Of a stretch of DNA of 64,000 nt, positions 37,401-45,378 are shown one piece after another. Made by a program: the position numbers and the translations under genes. Under the pieces are notes generated by a model that did no database searches, was not told the DNA's origin, and saw only the letters and a list, made by a program, of their open reading frames with translations. Numbering within the stretch: the first letter of the stretch is position 1; every line of letters begins with the position of its first letter. Source of the stretch: Anastatus disparis (Eukaryota; Arthropoda; Insecta; Hymenoptera; Eupelmidae); assembly GCA_017163975.1 (NCBI GenBank), contig JAFFSR010000221.1, positions 4,898,001 to 4,962,000 of the forward strand. Reading direction: 5' to 3'.

Positions 37401-37961
37401 TTTCATTTATTAGGTATTGCTATAAATGCAATGGTAGCAGGTGGTCCACCACCAGCGAAAAGATCGCATGGGCAACCATTACACGTGAATGCTCGCACTC
37501 CTCTGGATCATGTAACCGCAATGGCCACAGGTGCCAGTCCGGTAACAGTACCTGGTGTCCTGCCACCTTTAGTGGCGCCACTCAACGGTCGTGCAGCCCA
37601 TCCGCATCCGTTACCACCTCAAGCCCAAATGTCTCGAAGCAACGCAAGAAAACAGGTCATGTCATGGATGGATGCACCAGACGATGTTTATTTCCGTGCC
37701 ACGGAACAGACTAAGTAAGCTGGAATTTAGATTTTTAATTAAAATCTTACTTCTAGAGTGATAAGAATCATATTATTTTTATTTAAGTTGTACATGGACA
37801 TACTAATATTATAAGATTTTAACAGCTTCTTTTATCGTAGAAGACTAAGAAGGAGCTTGTCTTCGGTAGAATTACGACGAGCAGCACGCAAACCTTGGCG
37901 CCCAGTAATCGCACCTCAACGGGCAGCGCGACCTGACGACATGGTCGTCATACTTGACTGA
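9378..37961 (+). CDS. MTA1-like protein, NuRD complex subunit (5' exon missing)
   Basis: Metastasis-associated (MTA) family scaffold of the nuclear NuRD histone deacetylase complex. Coding exons: 9378-9445, 12424-12517, 28077-28313, 34042-34371, 34884-35155, 35522-35710, 35910-36597, 36689-37075, 37183-37329, 37414-37714, 37841-37961. All have GT-AG borders and the phases close exactly, giving about 944 residues plus a few from an unseen first exon. Domains in order: BAH ([23 protein letters not shown]; continuing at [27 protein letters not shown]), ELM2 ([12 protein letters not shown] to HAMDTLH), SANT ([16 protein letters not shown] to [12 protein letters not shown]), GATA-type finger (CESC ... 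CRLC), an added C2H2 finger ([20 protein letters not shown]), and two RBBP4-binding motifs ([10 protein letters not shown] ... [15 protein letters not shown]). ELM2-SANT recruits HDAC1 in this family. The stop is TGA at 37959-37961. Two large introns (15.6 and 5.7 kb) interrupt the BAH region. Confidence 0.96.
9446..12423. other. MTA1-like intron
   Basis: AT-rich intron. From about 11,160 to 11,930 it consists of degenerate AAATTT/TTTAAA-rich sequence with a loosely repeated AAATTCTAAATTTT-like motif. Around 12,060-12,300 is a more complex, GC-richer block without a supported gene. No other feature seen. Confidence 0.6.
12424..12517 (+). CDS. MTA1-like exon, BAH domain continuation
   Basis: Begins in frame after TTTTAG and encodes [20 protein letters not shown] followed by [11 protein letters not shown], then donor GTAAGT. 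It is the direct continuation of the previous exon in the family, 3 kb downstream. It ends with one base (T) that joins TG at 28077 to give leucine. Confidence 0.93.
12692..12816 (-). mobile_element. Rearranged tRNA-derived SINE fragment with inverted head
   Basis: Contains the SINE family's B-box region (GGATTCAAACTCGGAACC on the plus strand). The tRNA head lies inside a perfect inverted repeat, with arms GTAAGAGGTCATGTACAGCT and AGCTGTACATGACCTCTTAC around 12,768-12,814. The variable part of the family's body is missing. Confidence 0.65.
13220..13405 (-). mobile_element. tRNA-derived SINE, copy on minus strand
   Basis: On the minus strand the tRNA-like head (A box GGCTCAGTCGGCAGAGCG, B box GAGTTCGAATC) is followed by a conserved body with CACCACTGTAC, ACATGTGCTTTGTT and CCGTCGCTGATT, ending in ATAGCGACGTTAAA. 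Other copies share this structure at 18952, 25615, 32049, 40182 and 55151. Confidence 0.88.
13567..14170. other. Complex intronic block, no gene seen
   Basis: Moderately GC-rich DNA with GTGTGAGTGTG-type repeats. Open frames exist on both strands but neither resembles a protein nor has neighbours that would splice to it. Confidence 0.4.
15600..15650. repeat. GA-rich tract
   Basis: An imperfect run of GAGAGA with a pure section near 15,628-15,646. It is part of a purine-rich block from 15.48 to 15.95 kb that also holds the hairpin at 15,679. Confidence 0.8.
15679..15726. repeat. Perfect GC-rich 17-bp hairpin
   Basis: Arms CGCGCGACTCGGGAAAT (15,679-15,695) and ATTTCCCGAGTCGCGCG (15,710-15,726) pair perfectly around a 14-base loop. 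It lies between two GA-rich tracts in an AT-rich intron. Confidence 0.9.
17949..18181. mobile_element. MITE, about 233 bp
   Basis: Imperfect inverted ends share GACGGCTGAGATAAGTAACC (left) and CAACGGCTGAGAGAAATGAC (right, opposite strand). GCTGAG-type motifs recur inside the right half. No coding capacity. The target duplication is unclear. Confidence 0.6.
18952..19136 (-). mobile_element. tRNA-derived SINE, copy on minus strand
   Basis: Same head and body as the copy at 13220, with point changes in the head (for example GGCACAGTCAGTAGAGCG). It is full length from the tRNA-like head to the AACG-containing tail. Confidence 0.87.
19797..20330. other. G-rich island inside the intron
   Basis: About 500 bases with strong G over C bias on the plus strand: GGCGG and GGGGG runs (19,890-20,030), GAGAGA tracts (19,838-19,870 and 20,040-20,090) and a CTG/CTACTG trinucleotide run (20,150-20,178). 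Both flanks are very AT-rich. It could be an alternative promoter or 5' exon of the host gene, or a regulatory island. No splice-compatible coding exon is evident. Confidence 0.5.
21343..21387. repeat. (TA)n microsatellite
   Basis: About 22 TA units. Confidence 0.95.
21560..22160. repeat. CT-rich and GAG-rich low-complexity block
   Basis: Long CTCTCT/TCTTTC runs (21,575-21,800) followed by a GAGGAGGAG run (22,054-22,090). The frames that stay open through this block are artefacts of repeat composition. Confidence 0.75.
22372..22403. repeat. (TA)n microsatellite
   Basis: About 16 TA units. Confidence 0.95.
23650..23692. repeat. Imperfect (GTC/GTA)n trinucleotide repeat
   Basis: A run of GTCGTCGTCGTCGTA with variants. 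It reads as poly-Val in one frame, but there is no gene around it. Confidence 0.85.
25615..25801 (-). mobile_element. tRNA-derived SINE, copy on minus strand
   Basis: Head (GGCTCAGTCGGTAGAGCGAT on the minus strand) plus the standard body. It differs from the 13220 copy by scattered substitutions and small indels. Confidence 0.88.
28077..28313 (+). CDS. MTA1-like exon, low-complexity insert in the BAH region
   Basis: A 237-base exon between TTTTCAG and GGTGAGTC. It encodes about 79 residues rich in Ala, Ser, Gly and Lys, with an (A)6 run and SSGG repeats. It sits where vertebrate MTA proteins have a short acidic linker inside the BAH domain. Phase agrees on both sides (split Leu at the left, split Gly at the right), so it is real coding sequence though poorly conserved. 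It could be alternatively spliced. Confidence 0.85.
28314..34041. other. 5.7-kb MTA1-like intron
   Basis: AT-rich intron. It holds CT/GA-rich blocks at 29,450-30,180 and 31,430-31,620, a CA/GT and CpG-containing patch at 30,410-30,560, and one SINE at 32 kb. From 32.3 to 34.0 kb it is featureless AT-rich sequence. No nested gene seen. Confidence 0.6.
32049..32232 (-). mobile_element. tRNA-derived SINE, copy on minus strand
   Basis: Full-length copy of the recurring family, with the B box intact (GAGTTCGAATC on the minus strand) and a body ending AGCGACGTTAAA. Confidence 0.88.
34042..37961 (+). CDS. MTA1-like exon cluster: BAH end, ELM2, SANT, zinc fingers, C-terminus
   Basis: Eight exons separated by introns of about 84 to 512 bases, in contrast with the long introns upstream. 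The first exon starts with a glycine-rich linker (34,045-34,150) before [16 protein letters not shown]. The 688-base exon at 35910 carries the end of SANT, the GATA-type finger and the extra C2H2 finger. The last exon encodes a basic RBBP4-binding motif and ends VVILD. Confidence 0.95.
35420..35479 (-). mobile_element. Truncated SINE head with A-rich tail and 12-bp target duplication
   Basis: On the minus strand it carries only the first 40 or so bases of the tRNA-like head (GGCTCACTCAGTAGAGC then AATGGATTT), followed directly by an A-rich tail. TATTAAGATATT flanks it on both sides (35,408-35,419 and 35,480-35,491). It lies in an MTA1-like intron 40 bases before the exon at 35522. Confidence 0.8.
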
Positions 37962-39190
37962 ACACTGCAGGATTCTTCTATTTCGGAAATCCTCGCAATG
38001 CAGAAGCAACTAGCTCGAACAAGCAGGATGATAAGCCAGTATAAATACACGATACATCAATAATAAGCCGCGGCCCGTCAGTTTGGGAGCTAAATTTCGC
38101 AACTTTTGCGATAAAATGAAGATAAAATAAAAGAAAGAGTAAACCACGACAACAGAAGATGTGAGTTGAAAGTAAATGAAAGATGGAAATTAAATGAAAT
38201 GAAAATGATGACTAATGACGTTTAATTCTGAAGAAATAAGTGTCGATTCTCCAATTAAAAAACAAAAAAAAATTTAAAAAAAACGAAATCGAGTCATTCG
38301 CCGTGAATCATGATTTTCTATTCGTATCAATTAAATATTGTTGTTATTACTAATAATAATTATTATTAATTAAATGTACATATGCATATGAGCGCCACAC
38401 ACAAGCATACACACAGCCACGGGCACACCTACGTACATTAAAAGAAAAAAGATAAAAATGAAAAAAAATAACAGGGCTGGGTATTCTACTTGAAGCGGTT
38501 GACACAGGAATTTAATATTATTTTGTTTTCCCTTGTCTCTTAGTTATTTTTCATATTACTTTCTATTAACGAAGTAATGTTTATTTGTAATTTAATTATT
38601 TTACGAGAAAAATTCAACAAGTGAGTACAATTTATTTTCCACGTGTATGTTTAAAGTTAGTTCATTCTTCAATGGACTTAGTTATTTTTAGTATAGTATT
38701 TTATTTAAGTATTTATGAAGGATGTTTAAGTGTATAATTTGATTTAAAAAAACTTGAGGCCTTTCATGAAAAAAGTCTCAAGAATATATAGTTGTCCTGT
38801 AACTGTTTTGAGTAAGTGCCTAGTTCTGTACATAATGATTACATACATGCATACATAGTGAAAAAAAGATTAAAATCGACAAACGGAAACGTTAGCGATA
38901 TGAAAGCGTACGCAAGGATTATTCGCAATGACGTGTCCAAGTTGCGTTAATGTGCGACGTTCAAAAAAAAATTCAAAGAAATTGTCGAATAAATTGTATT
39001 AACGCCAAGTTCGCTGATCCGTGTTTACACTAAACGAATACGCGCGACTACGGAAAAGTGAAGATTGTGCGAAAGAACGCGAAAGAGCAAATGAGAGAAA
39101 GAATGCTCACTGTGAATATTTTTATTAAATTTTCAAGTTTGATGACTTCCGTCGCAACAATTAATAAATAAACTAAGTATAAATGGGAAT
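37962..39190 (+). other. MTA1-like 3' UTR with polyadenylation signals
   Basis: Follows the TGA stop. It is non-coding, with a CACACACA-type patch at 38,395-38,440. Overlapping AATAAA signals at 39,163-39,172 are the best candidates for cleavage. The end of the transcript is inferred. Confidence 0.55.
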
Positions 39191-40181
39191 GTTTATTGAA
39201 ATTTTCCTTTCACCTTATCCCTCAGACATCCTATTATATTCATATTAATTATTTTATACTGAAATTCTCATTATTTCAAAATTATAAATTTTCTTTGCAA
39301 ATTTTTAATTCTAATTTTTATTATTTTTTTAATGATTTTTTTTTAAATAGTATAATTATTACTTCGTTAATACTGCACTATTAAAATTTATAAGTTCAGT
39401 ATTTTTATATGATTATTTAAAAATAATAAGAAAATATCAAATTATAGTTAATTGAATTTAATTTACAATTGAATATGGCTTTTGAATGTTTATTTTTTGC
39501 TCTTCTTTCTTAACCATTGCTTACATGCTCACAAGCTGAGATTAAATATTATTTGTAAAAACTGTATAAAAAGATTAGAATTAACATTGTCCAGATTTTC
39601 CAAAAATTGGTAAACGTTATAATAATTAATAAAATTAGTCATGTGTGGCAAATATACTATATTGATGGTTAAATTTCAAGAATTATTTGTCTCATAGTTT
39701 TAAAAACACTTTTTTTAACGTTGAAATGTAACATTACAAAAAGAAGAATGAGCAAAAGAAATGATAAATAACATTTCGTTAAAATTATATTTTTTCGACA
39801 TCTTAAAATCTTAAATCTGATTGAAGGTTGAAAAGTTATATTATAATTATTAAAATTCTAAGTGAAATTAAAATATACTTTAAGGACTAAATATTGAAGT
39901 TAAAATTATAATCTATTTTGCATGTTAAATACACAATCTATTAATTTTTCGAAGCAATCAGTAATATCATTATATTTTTTTAAGCAATCAGAATCTTAGT
40001 GCTGTTGCAAAATTATAAAGTTTAAGTTTCATAATTCAAAATAATTATTGATGTTAACAAAATGCAATAATTTGCTTATTGGATTCAAGCAAATAGCATT
40101 TCTTGTACAATACAGTACGTAAAAGGTCTCATATAACTTTTGTATTTAATCCTGCAAATTCCCACACACATCTATAAGTTA

Positions 40182-40350
40182 TCAGTGGCTCAGTCGGTAG
40201 AGAGGTGGATTGGTGATCCGAGTTCGAATCCCGCTCTCAGCCGATTAATACAAACACCACTGTACTTTACATGTGCTTTGTTCATAAACACATTGACGAC
40301 CTCCGTCGCTAATTAGCATCGAAATGATAACATAAATAAAACAAAGTTAA
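40182..40350 (+). mobile_element. tRNA-derived SINE, plus strand
   Basis: Starts TCAGTGGCTCAGTCGGTAGA and has the B box GAGTTCGAATCCC. The anticodon-loop region has a short deletion relative to the others. The body carries CACCACTGTAC, ATGTGCTTTGTT and CCGTCGCTAATT. The tail is A-rich. Confidence 0.88.
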
Positions 40351-40443
40351 AAATAATAAAAAATACAATAAATCAATTCCAAAAATTCGTGAATCAGACT
40401 TTAAAATTTTTTGCACTTTATTAAAGTGATTTTATTAATTTAC

Positions 40444-40500
40444 ACTAAAAATAAATATTAACTTATATTATTAATTTATAAGTTAATATTTATTTTTAGT
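40444..40500. repeat. Perfect AT-rich hairpin, 24-bp arms
   Basis: Arms at 40,444-40,467 and 40,477-40,500 are exact reverse complements (ACTAAAAATAAATATTAACT and onward) with a 9-base loop. Probably the end or core of a small MITE. Confidence 0.8.
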
Positions 40501-40936
40501 ATACTATAACGATAACATAATCATTTTTTTTAAACTTAAAGGGAATGCTCATTTTGAATGATAATGACATAAAAATTATGTGTGACACAGATTAACAAAT
40601 AAAAGCCATCTATTAGGTGCTAGATCAAATGTATTTAAGATTTTATTATACAATTATAATATAGTAAAAAAATATTTGAAATATTGAAACTGAAATTATA
40701 CAGAATACGTTCACGTTAGATTGTTTTACAAATCATAAACTATATTAGCGTCATCTCTTGCTGACATAATATAAAAAATTTATTAATGATTTCCTTTGAA
40801 AAATGGTATCTACTTTATTAAGTATAACAATATATTTTATTTTACTTATTTTATTGAAAATCCTAAATATAAATATTGATACAAATTAATATGAGAAGAA
40901 ACTAATGCGAGATATATTACAAATATTAGAAAGTTT

Positions 40937-43122
40937 TTAAAATTTAAATTCTTTATATTTCTTTGAAGATTTTGTGTCCTGGTTTTGTTGACGTTTTCTT
41001 TTGCTCTGTAAAAAATAATTATTTTTAAATATCATAATGCATTTTTTATAATGATTTAATAAAGATTACAAAGCATTTAATAAAGATGTATATTACCTTC
41101 TGTCTTTGTACATGATCCTGAAGCATGTCTGATAAATCTTCACGTCTTAAAGCTTGTCGATTTCTCATTGTTTCCTCGTAACGACTAGCCATGGCTTCAG
41201 AATCTAAATCTAATTCACTTGGATCTAAAGCTAATTCAACAGCTCCTTCTTTTTCAGTAGCCCTGACTTCAGATGAAGAAACAACACCTCTACGAGCAGC
41301 TATAACAGATGGTGGAGCTTGGCCACCTGCGCCTGTCATATCATAAACATGAGTACTACCCATCATACTAGTACCCAAACCCTCTGTTCTTTTTTCTTGC
41401 AATATAGTATAAAGTGCTGGAGTTTCTCCTCCCTCCATTTCACTTTCAATTTTCCTCTTTCTCAATTCTATTGTTTCTGGTGTTTCCAAACCAGCTGGTA
41501 TAGAAGTTATACCACTGGGAGTAATAAGACCTTCTGCTCCAGGAGTAACAAGACCAGTAGCATCTTCTTTGCCTAAAAATCAATGAAAATATGTTATACA
41601 TGTCTTAGTAATTAATATTATGATAATATGTATGAATAAATAAATGTTGTATTAAAATTTTGTACATTAATAATCAGATATATAAACAAAATGTAAATAT
41701 AAACAGTTGTTGAATAAATATTAAAAATAGTTTAAAATAAATACCTTCTTCATCCTTATCCTCATCTTCATCCTCATCATCTTCATCACCAGATGATTCA
41801 GATTCAGGTTCTCCCCATAGTGTTCGGTCAACATCTTCATCCAGACCATCTCCTCCAGGTGCCCTTGACACACCAAAAACGTCACCATATAACGGTCGCC
41901 CTGTCTCATCTACCGGTGGTTTACCCCAACCTCCAGCATGATAACCAAAGGCACAACCTTCAGGAATAGGAGCATTTAGTCCAGGAATTTTAAGATTCGG
42001 ATAGCTAGGAGGAGGTCCATAACGTTGCATGGCAATTAACCATGGAGGTGGTACTTTATGACAGCTGGGTCCAATTGGCATACCGAGAGCAGTTCTTAAT
42101 TCATCTGATAATTCACCAGGCTTCTTTTCTTTCAGCCTTGTTTCGAATTCTTTACCTTCATAATACAAATCTCCATGGATCGTCATTCTTGGTTTAGTCT
42201 GCCATTTGAAGAAAGCATCATGCAGTTTCTGATAATCAATATCAATTTTACCTAATTTAGGTCTTGCTCGTTCTCTCATCTTAGCTTTCAAAGTTTTATT
42301 TTCATCTTTTTCTTGTAAAGATGCACGCATTTCTGTTATACCGGTTCTTTTGATAAATGCTGGCAAATCAAATGGAGGCTTTTCAATACCACGTTTGCCT
42401 TGTAGATATTTTCTTTTGAAGCACCAATGCCTAGGAACTGTTACTGTATTTCTGTGAGCTTTAAGTTGTACTAAAAGCTTAGGATCTCGTGCTGTAACAT
42501 CATGCATTTCAACCACATCAGGTCTTCCAACAAGTTGTTTTAATTCAGCAACACTTAATCTAGTTAATTTTTTTAATTTTCTTTTAGAAATTCGAGGTGC
42601 TCCATTTTCACCGCCAGCTTGTTGTTGTTGCTGCTGTAAGGTTCCTTGATCATCATCGTATTCATCAATCGGAATACTTAATTTATTAGCAATTGCTCCT
42701 GCTGCAGCTGCTGCTGCACTTAAAGGTGGATATTGGCTAATAGCTTCAGCACCATCAGCAGCTTTATCTGTTTTTTCAGGTTCTACTATTTTAAATGCTT
42801 CGAATATTCTAGCGAATTGTCTGTACATAGGTTCAAGATCATTTATAGTTGGGACTTCCTGAATATACTCAATTTCAGGTTCTGGCTCATTTTTCTTATG
42901 ATTTACTGTTGAAGATTCAGTTTTTTTTTCTTCTTCATTATTGTTATTCCTATTCTTCTTCTTCTTCTTTTTCTTCTTTTTGGGCCTGGCATTCTTATCT
43001 GTTTTTCCATTAACTATTTTTTGAGGAGTAGTATTGTTTTGAAATTGACGTGCAGAATAAGTATCTCGTTGCACAAATGAATGCTCCAATCCTGGAGGAA
43101 GCATTACCTCTTCCATGTTCAT
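40937..43122 (-). CDS. SF3B2: Splicing factor 3B subunit 2 (SF3B2/SAP145)
   Basis: Component of the SF3b part of the U2 snRNP, acting at branch-site recognition in the nucleus. Exons (minus): 43122-41745, 41572-41097, 41005-40937, with phases that close to 640 residues. N-terminus with a lysine run (residues about 48-56), then a DUF382 core (about 185-315: HRNTVTVPRHWCFKRKYLQG, PPFDLPAFIKRTGITEMR), a PSP domain (about 325-385: KPGELSDELRTALGM, PPPWLIAMQRYGPPPSYP) and an acidic DED/KDEE tract (about 446-460). It ends SSKKYKEFKF, the family's invariant C-terminus. The upstream TTG at 43128 is not a start; ATG at 43122 or 43116 is. It is shorter than the human protein and lacks a recognisable N-terminal SAP domain. 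Confidence 0.96.
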
Positions 43123-43279
43123 CTTCAACTATAATATTAATACCTAAAAAATTTTTAGGTTAATCCCGACTGAATTTTCAACGAGTCTGTTTGTAACCAT
43201 AAGTGTTTCAGACATTCAGAGACCTCTGCCTCTGATGCCAACATGCTAACGCAAAATTTATAGATGTCGCTACCTATGC
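43123..43279. promoter_or_regulatory. SF3B2 5' flank, probable promoter and 5' UTR
   Basis: The 157 bases between the SF3B2 start and the first transposon of the repeat island. The 5' UTR and promoter must lie here or across the insertions. No defined motif was recognised, so this is an inference from position. Confidence 0.35.
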
Positions 43280-43287
43280 CTTTCGAG

Positions 43288-43687
43288 CAGGATTGGGTTG
43301 GTGTCAGTGATGGATTTCGAAGATGCTTAAATGATATCCAACAGCCAACTTCAGAGTATATACTACAGAATAATATATTCTGCTTATACTCTAATTCTAC
43401 GGTATACTCTGAAGTTGGCTAAAGGATATCCTAATATATAGATATACATAAATGTATAAAGCATCTTCAAAATCCATCACTGGTTGGTGTTGGTCAGTAC
43501 GGTTGGTTTCAGAAAAACTCTACTCTACGCTCATAGTTTATGACTGTAAGCGTATAGATTTCGCGACGCCAACGTCGTTTCGCTATTATAGCAATTACAC
43601 AATAAGTCGTCGCAGCGCTGTAAGCGCGAAATCTCTACACTTACAGTCATGAACTGTGAGCGTAGAGTTTTTCTAAAACCAACCCTG
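43288..43687. mobile_element. hAT-type MITE, interrupted by another MITE
   Basis: Starts CAGGATTGGGTTGG and ends CCAACCCTG, with long imperfect inverted arms (AGAAAAACTCTACTCTACGC left, GCGTAGAGTTTTTCT right). A perfect 8-bp target duplication CTTTCGAG flanks it (43,280-43,287 and 43,688-43,695). Without the inserted element it is about 214 bp. CAG...CTG ends plus an 8-bp duplication are typical of hAT elements. Confidence 0.9.
43305..43482. mobile_element. hAT-type MITE nested in the previous MITE
   Basis: 178 bp with inverted ends CAGTGATGGATTT / AAATCCATCACTG and arms continuing through GAAGATGC and CAACTTCAGAGTATA. A perfect 8-bp target duplication GTTGGTGT flanks it (43,297-43,304 and 43,483-43,490), and this duplicated site belongs to the host element. 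Insertion order is therefore clear: this is the younger of the two. Confidence 0.93.
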
Positions 43688-43746
43688 CTTTCGAGTTGTT
43701 CGGTCATATAACCCGTACCCGTGCGATTGTATAGGCGAGTACTTTA

Positions 43747-43909
43747 GGGAGTGTCCACATGGATACCCGTCCCGACCCCCGTACTACGTTCCGATGAGAC
43801 CGCATTGGCTGATTCCAATAAAACTTCAACTATTCTATTAAATATAGCCAATGCGGTCTCATTAGAACGTGGTACGGGGGTCGGGACGGGTATCCATGTG
43901 GATGCTCCC
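43747..43909. mobile_element. Harbinger-type MITE, 163 bp
   Basis: Inverted arms of 64 bases (43,747-43,810 and 43,846-43,909) with few mismatches, ends GGGAG / CTCCC, flanked by TTA on both sides. A 3-bp TTA duplication is characteristic of PIF/Harbinger elements. The loop is only about 35 bases. Confidence 0.88.
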
Positions 43910-43912
43910 TTA

Positions 43913-44399
43913 GGGAGAGTCCAGATGAAGGAATTTTTTCGAGACCCTACCCATACCCTACCCCGTACTATTCGCGAGTGGAGTGTTCCATCTAGACTAC
44001 CTAGTGTTCCCTGAGAAGTTTGATAGTAAACGTACGATGTCTTGCTACTAAATTTTATAAGAAATTTATATAAGAAGAAACGTACGTTGCCTTTCTACTA
44101 AATTTCATAAGAAATTTATATAAGAAGAAAGGCATCATACGTTTACTATCGGACTTCTCAGAAAACACGAGGTAGTCTAGATGGAACACTCCACTCGCGA
44201 ATAGTACGGGGTAGGGTACGGGTACGGTACGGGGTCCCTATCCTCTAACTTTGTCACGCGTGAGAACGCGTGAGATGGACCGAAAGAAGCTCTCTGATTG
44301 GCCAATACGACTTTTGTCACTTGTGAGATGCTTAGAGGATAACCCCCCGGGTAGGGTATGGGTAGGGTCTCGAAAAAATTCCTTCATCTGGACTCTCCC
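43913..44399. mobile_element. Harbinger-type MITE, 487 bp, with internal fold-backs
   Basis: Ends GGGAGAGTCCAGATGAAGGA and its mirror, flanked by TTA (43,910-43,912, shared with the neighbour, and 44,400-44,402). Its termini resemble the adjacent 163-bp element (GGGAGxxTCCAxATG), so they are one superfamily. Inside are a second large inverted repeat and a smaller one. Confidence 0.85.
43961..44212. repeat. Inverted repeat inside the 487-bp MITE
   Basis: Arms of about 79 bases (starting CCCCGTACTATTCGCGAGTG) with a handful of mismatches. Between them is a roughly 60-base segment (CTACTAAATTT to ATATAAGAAGAAA) present twice in direct order. A related single arm occurs at 49,500-49,582. Confidence 0.85.
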
Positions 44400-44561
44400 T
44401 TATCTTCACTACTTTACCATCTATGATGAGTTCGATAGTAGATTTTACCATCATAGATGGCAAAGTAATGAAGATGAAGTACTCGCCTATACAATCGCAC
44501 GGGTACGGGTACCGGTTTGAAGATCGCCCTCAATGTCTTTTCGTCACAATCTGGTCTTCTC

Positions 44562-44684
44562 AGGGGGGTTGCTCTAGAAAATTGCACAGCTCTGTATCAC
44601 AGAGACAGAAGATATAAAATCAATGTGCTGAACAAAGATAGCATATATCGATACACTAAGTTTATCGCTTCGGAGCAACCCTCC
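44562..44684. mobile_element. Possible decayed MITE
   Basis: Short inverted ends GGGGGGTTGCTC and GAGCAACCCTCC are about 120 bases apart. Flanking 8-mers GGTCTTCT and GGTCATTT match at six positions only. Tentative. Confidence 0.35.
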
Positions 44685-44699
44685 AGGTCATTTCGAAGA

Positions 44700-45378
44700 T
44701 AAAGATTAACGATATCATTACTTTTGATAAATCTGAATTTTTCTTTTTTTAGACTCTTATCAATTATCCTTTAAAATTAAACGATCAAATTCATTTACAA
44801 TTTAATAATAATTATATTTCACCTTGTTTTTTGCTTATAAAATAAATTTTGAAGCGTTAATGTTTTAATATTTTAAAACCTTTTCATAAAAAAAAAACTT
44901 TTTATAATGTACAAATTCTTGAAATTTTTCTATAATTATTGTGCATTGTAGTAATTAAAACTTGCAATTATTTTAACATGCTTTGTAAAAAATTTCCTGT
45001 TTTTGTATTTTTAAGCTTATTACTTGAAATCAGCATTTTACATTTTTAAATTTTCAAGCCTTATTTAATTTAAAAGATTTTGACAGTTTTTTTAGATTTT
45101 ATTTATTTCTTAACTAGTCATAAATAATTGAAAAAAGTTAAAAAAAATTCCACAAATTTGAAAACTATTCGATACGGTAAAAAAACGCTGCCAAGTGCTT
45201 TGGCGCAATGCTTTCTCATAGAGCGCATTGAGTTAGAGTATTTTGATTTTATTTTTTTTAATACGATTTTAATATAAATGTCCCTATCCTCTGTATTGGA
45301 GGCTGTCTTAATACCTACGAAAACTATATGAATTTTACTCTTTCTTACTTTTGCCATTTGCATAATGTGATTTTATTA
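44700..45378. other. AT-rich spacer
   Basis: Featureless AT-rich sequence between the MITE cluster and the tandem array. Open frames here are not protein-like. Confidence 0.5.

Larger units (their letters stand above)
39191..40936. other. Intergenic AT-rich spacer between convergent genes
   Basis: Lies between the MTA1-like 3' end and the 3' end of SF3B2, which converge. It contains one SINE and a perfect AT-rich hairpin. Nothing else seen. Confidence 0.6.
43711..44510. mobile_element. Fold-back MITE interrupted by two Harbinger-type MITEs
   Basis: The two outermost 33 bases are exact reverse complements (ACCCGTACCCGTGCGATTGT and onward at 43,711-43,743; the mirror at 44,478-44,510). The arms continue inside as TCTTCACTACTTTACCATCT (44,403 on) against its mirror ending at 44,474. 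The left arm is split at a TTA, where two elements now sit. Without them the fold-back is roughly 140 bp with arms of about 62 bp. Confidence 0.88.

Noticed and set aside
40444..40500. Perfect AT-rich hairpin as a microRNA precursor
   Set aside because: Arms are perfectly paired, nearly pure A/T and short; a MITE remnant is more likely.
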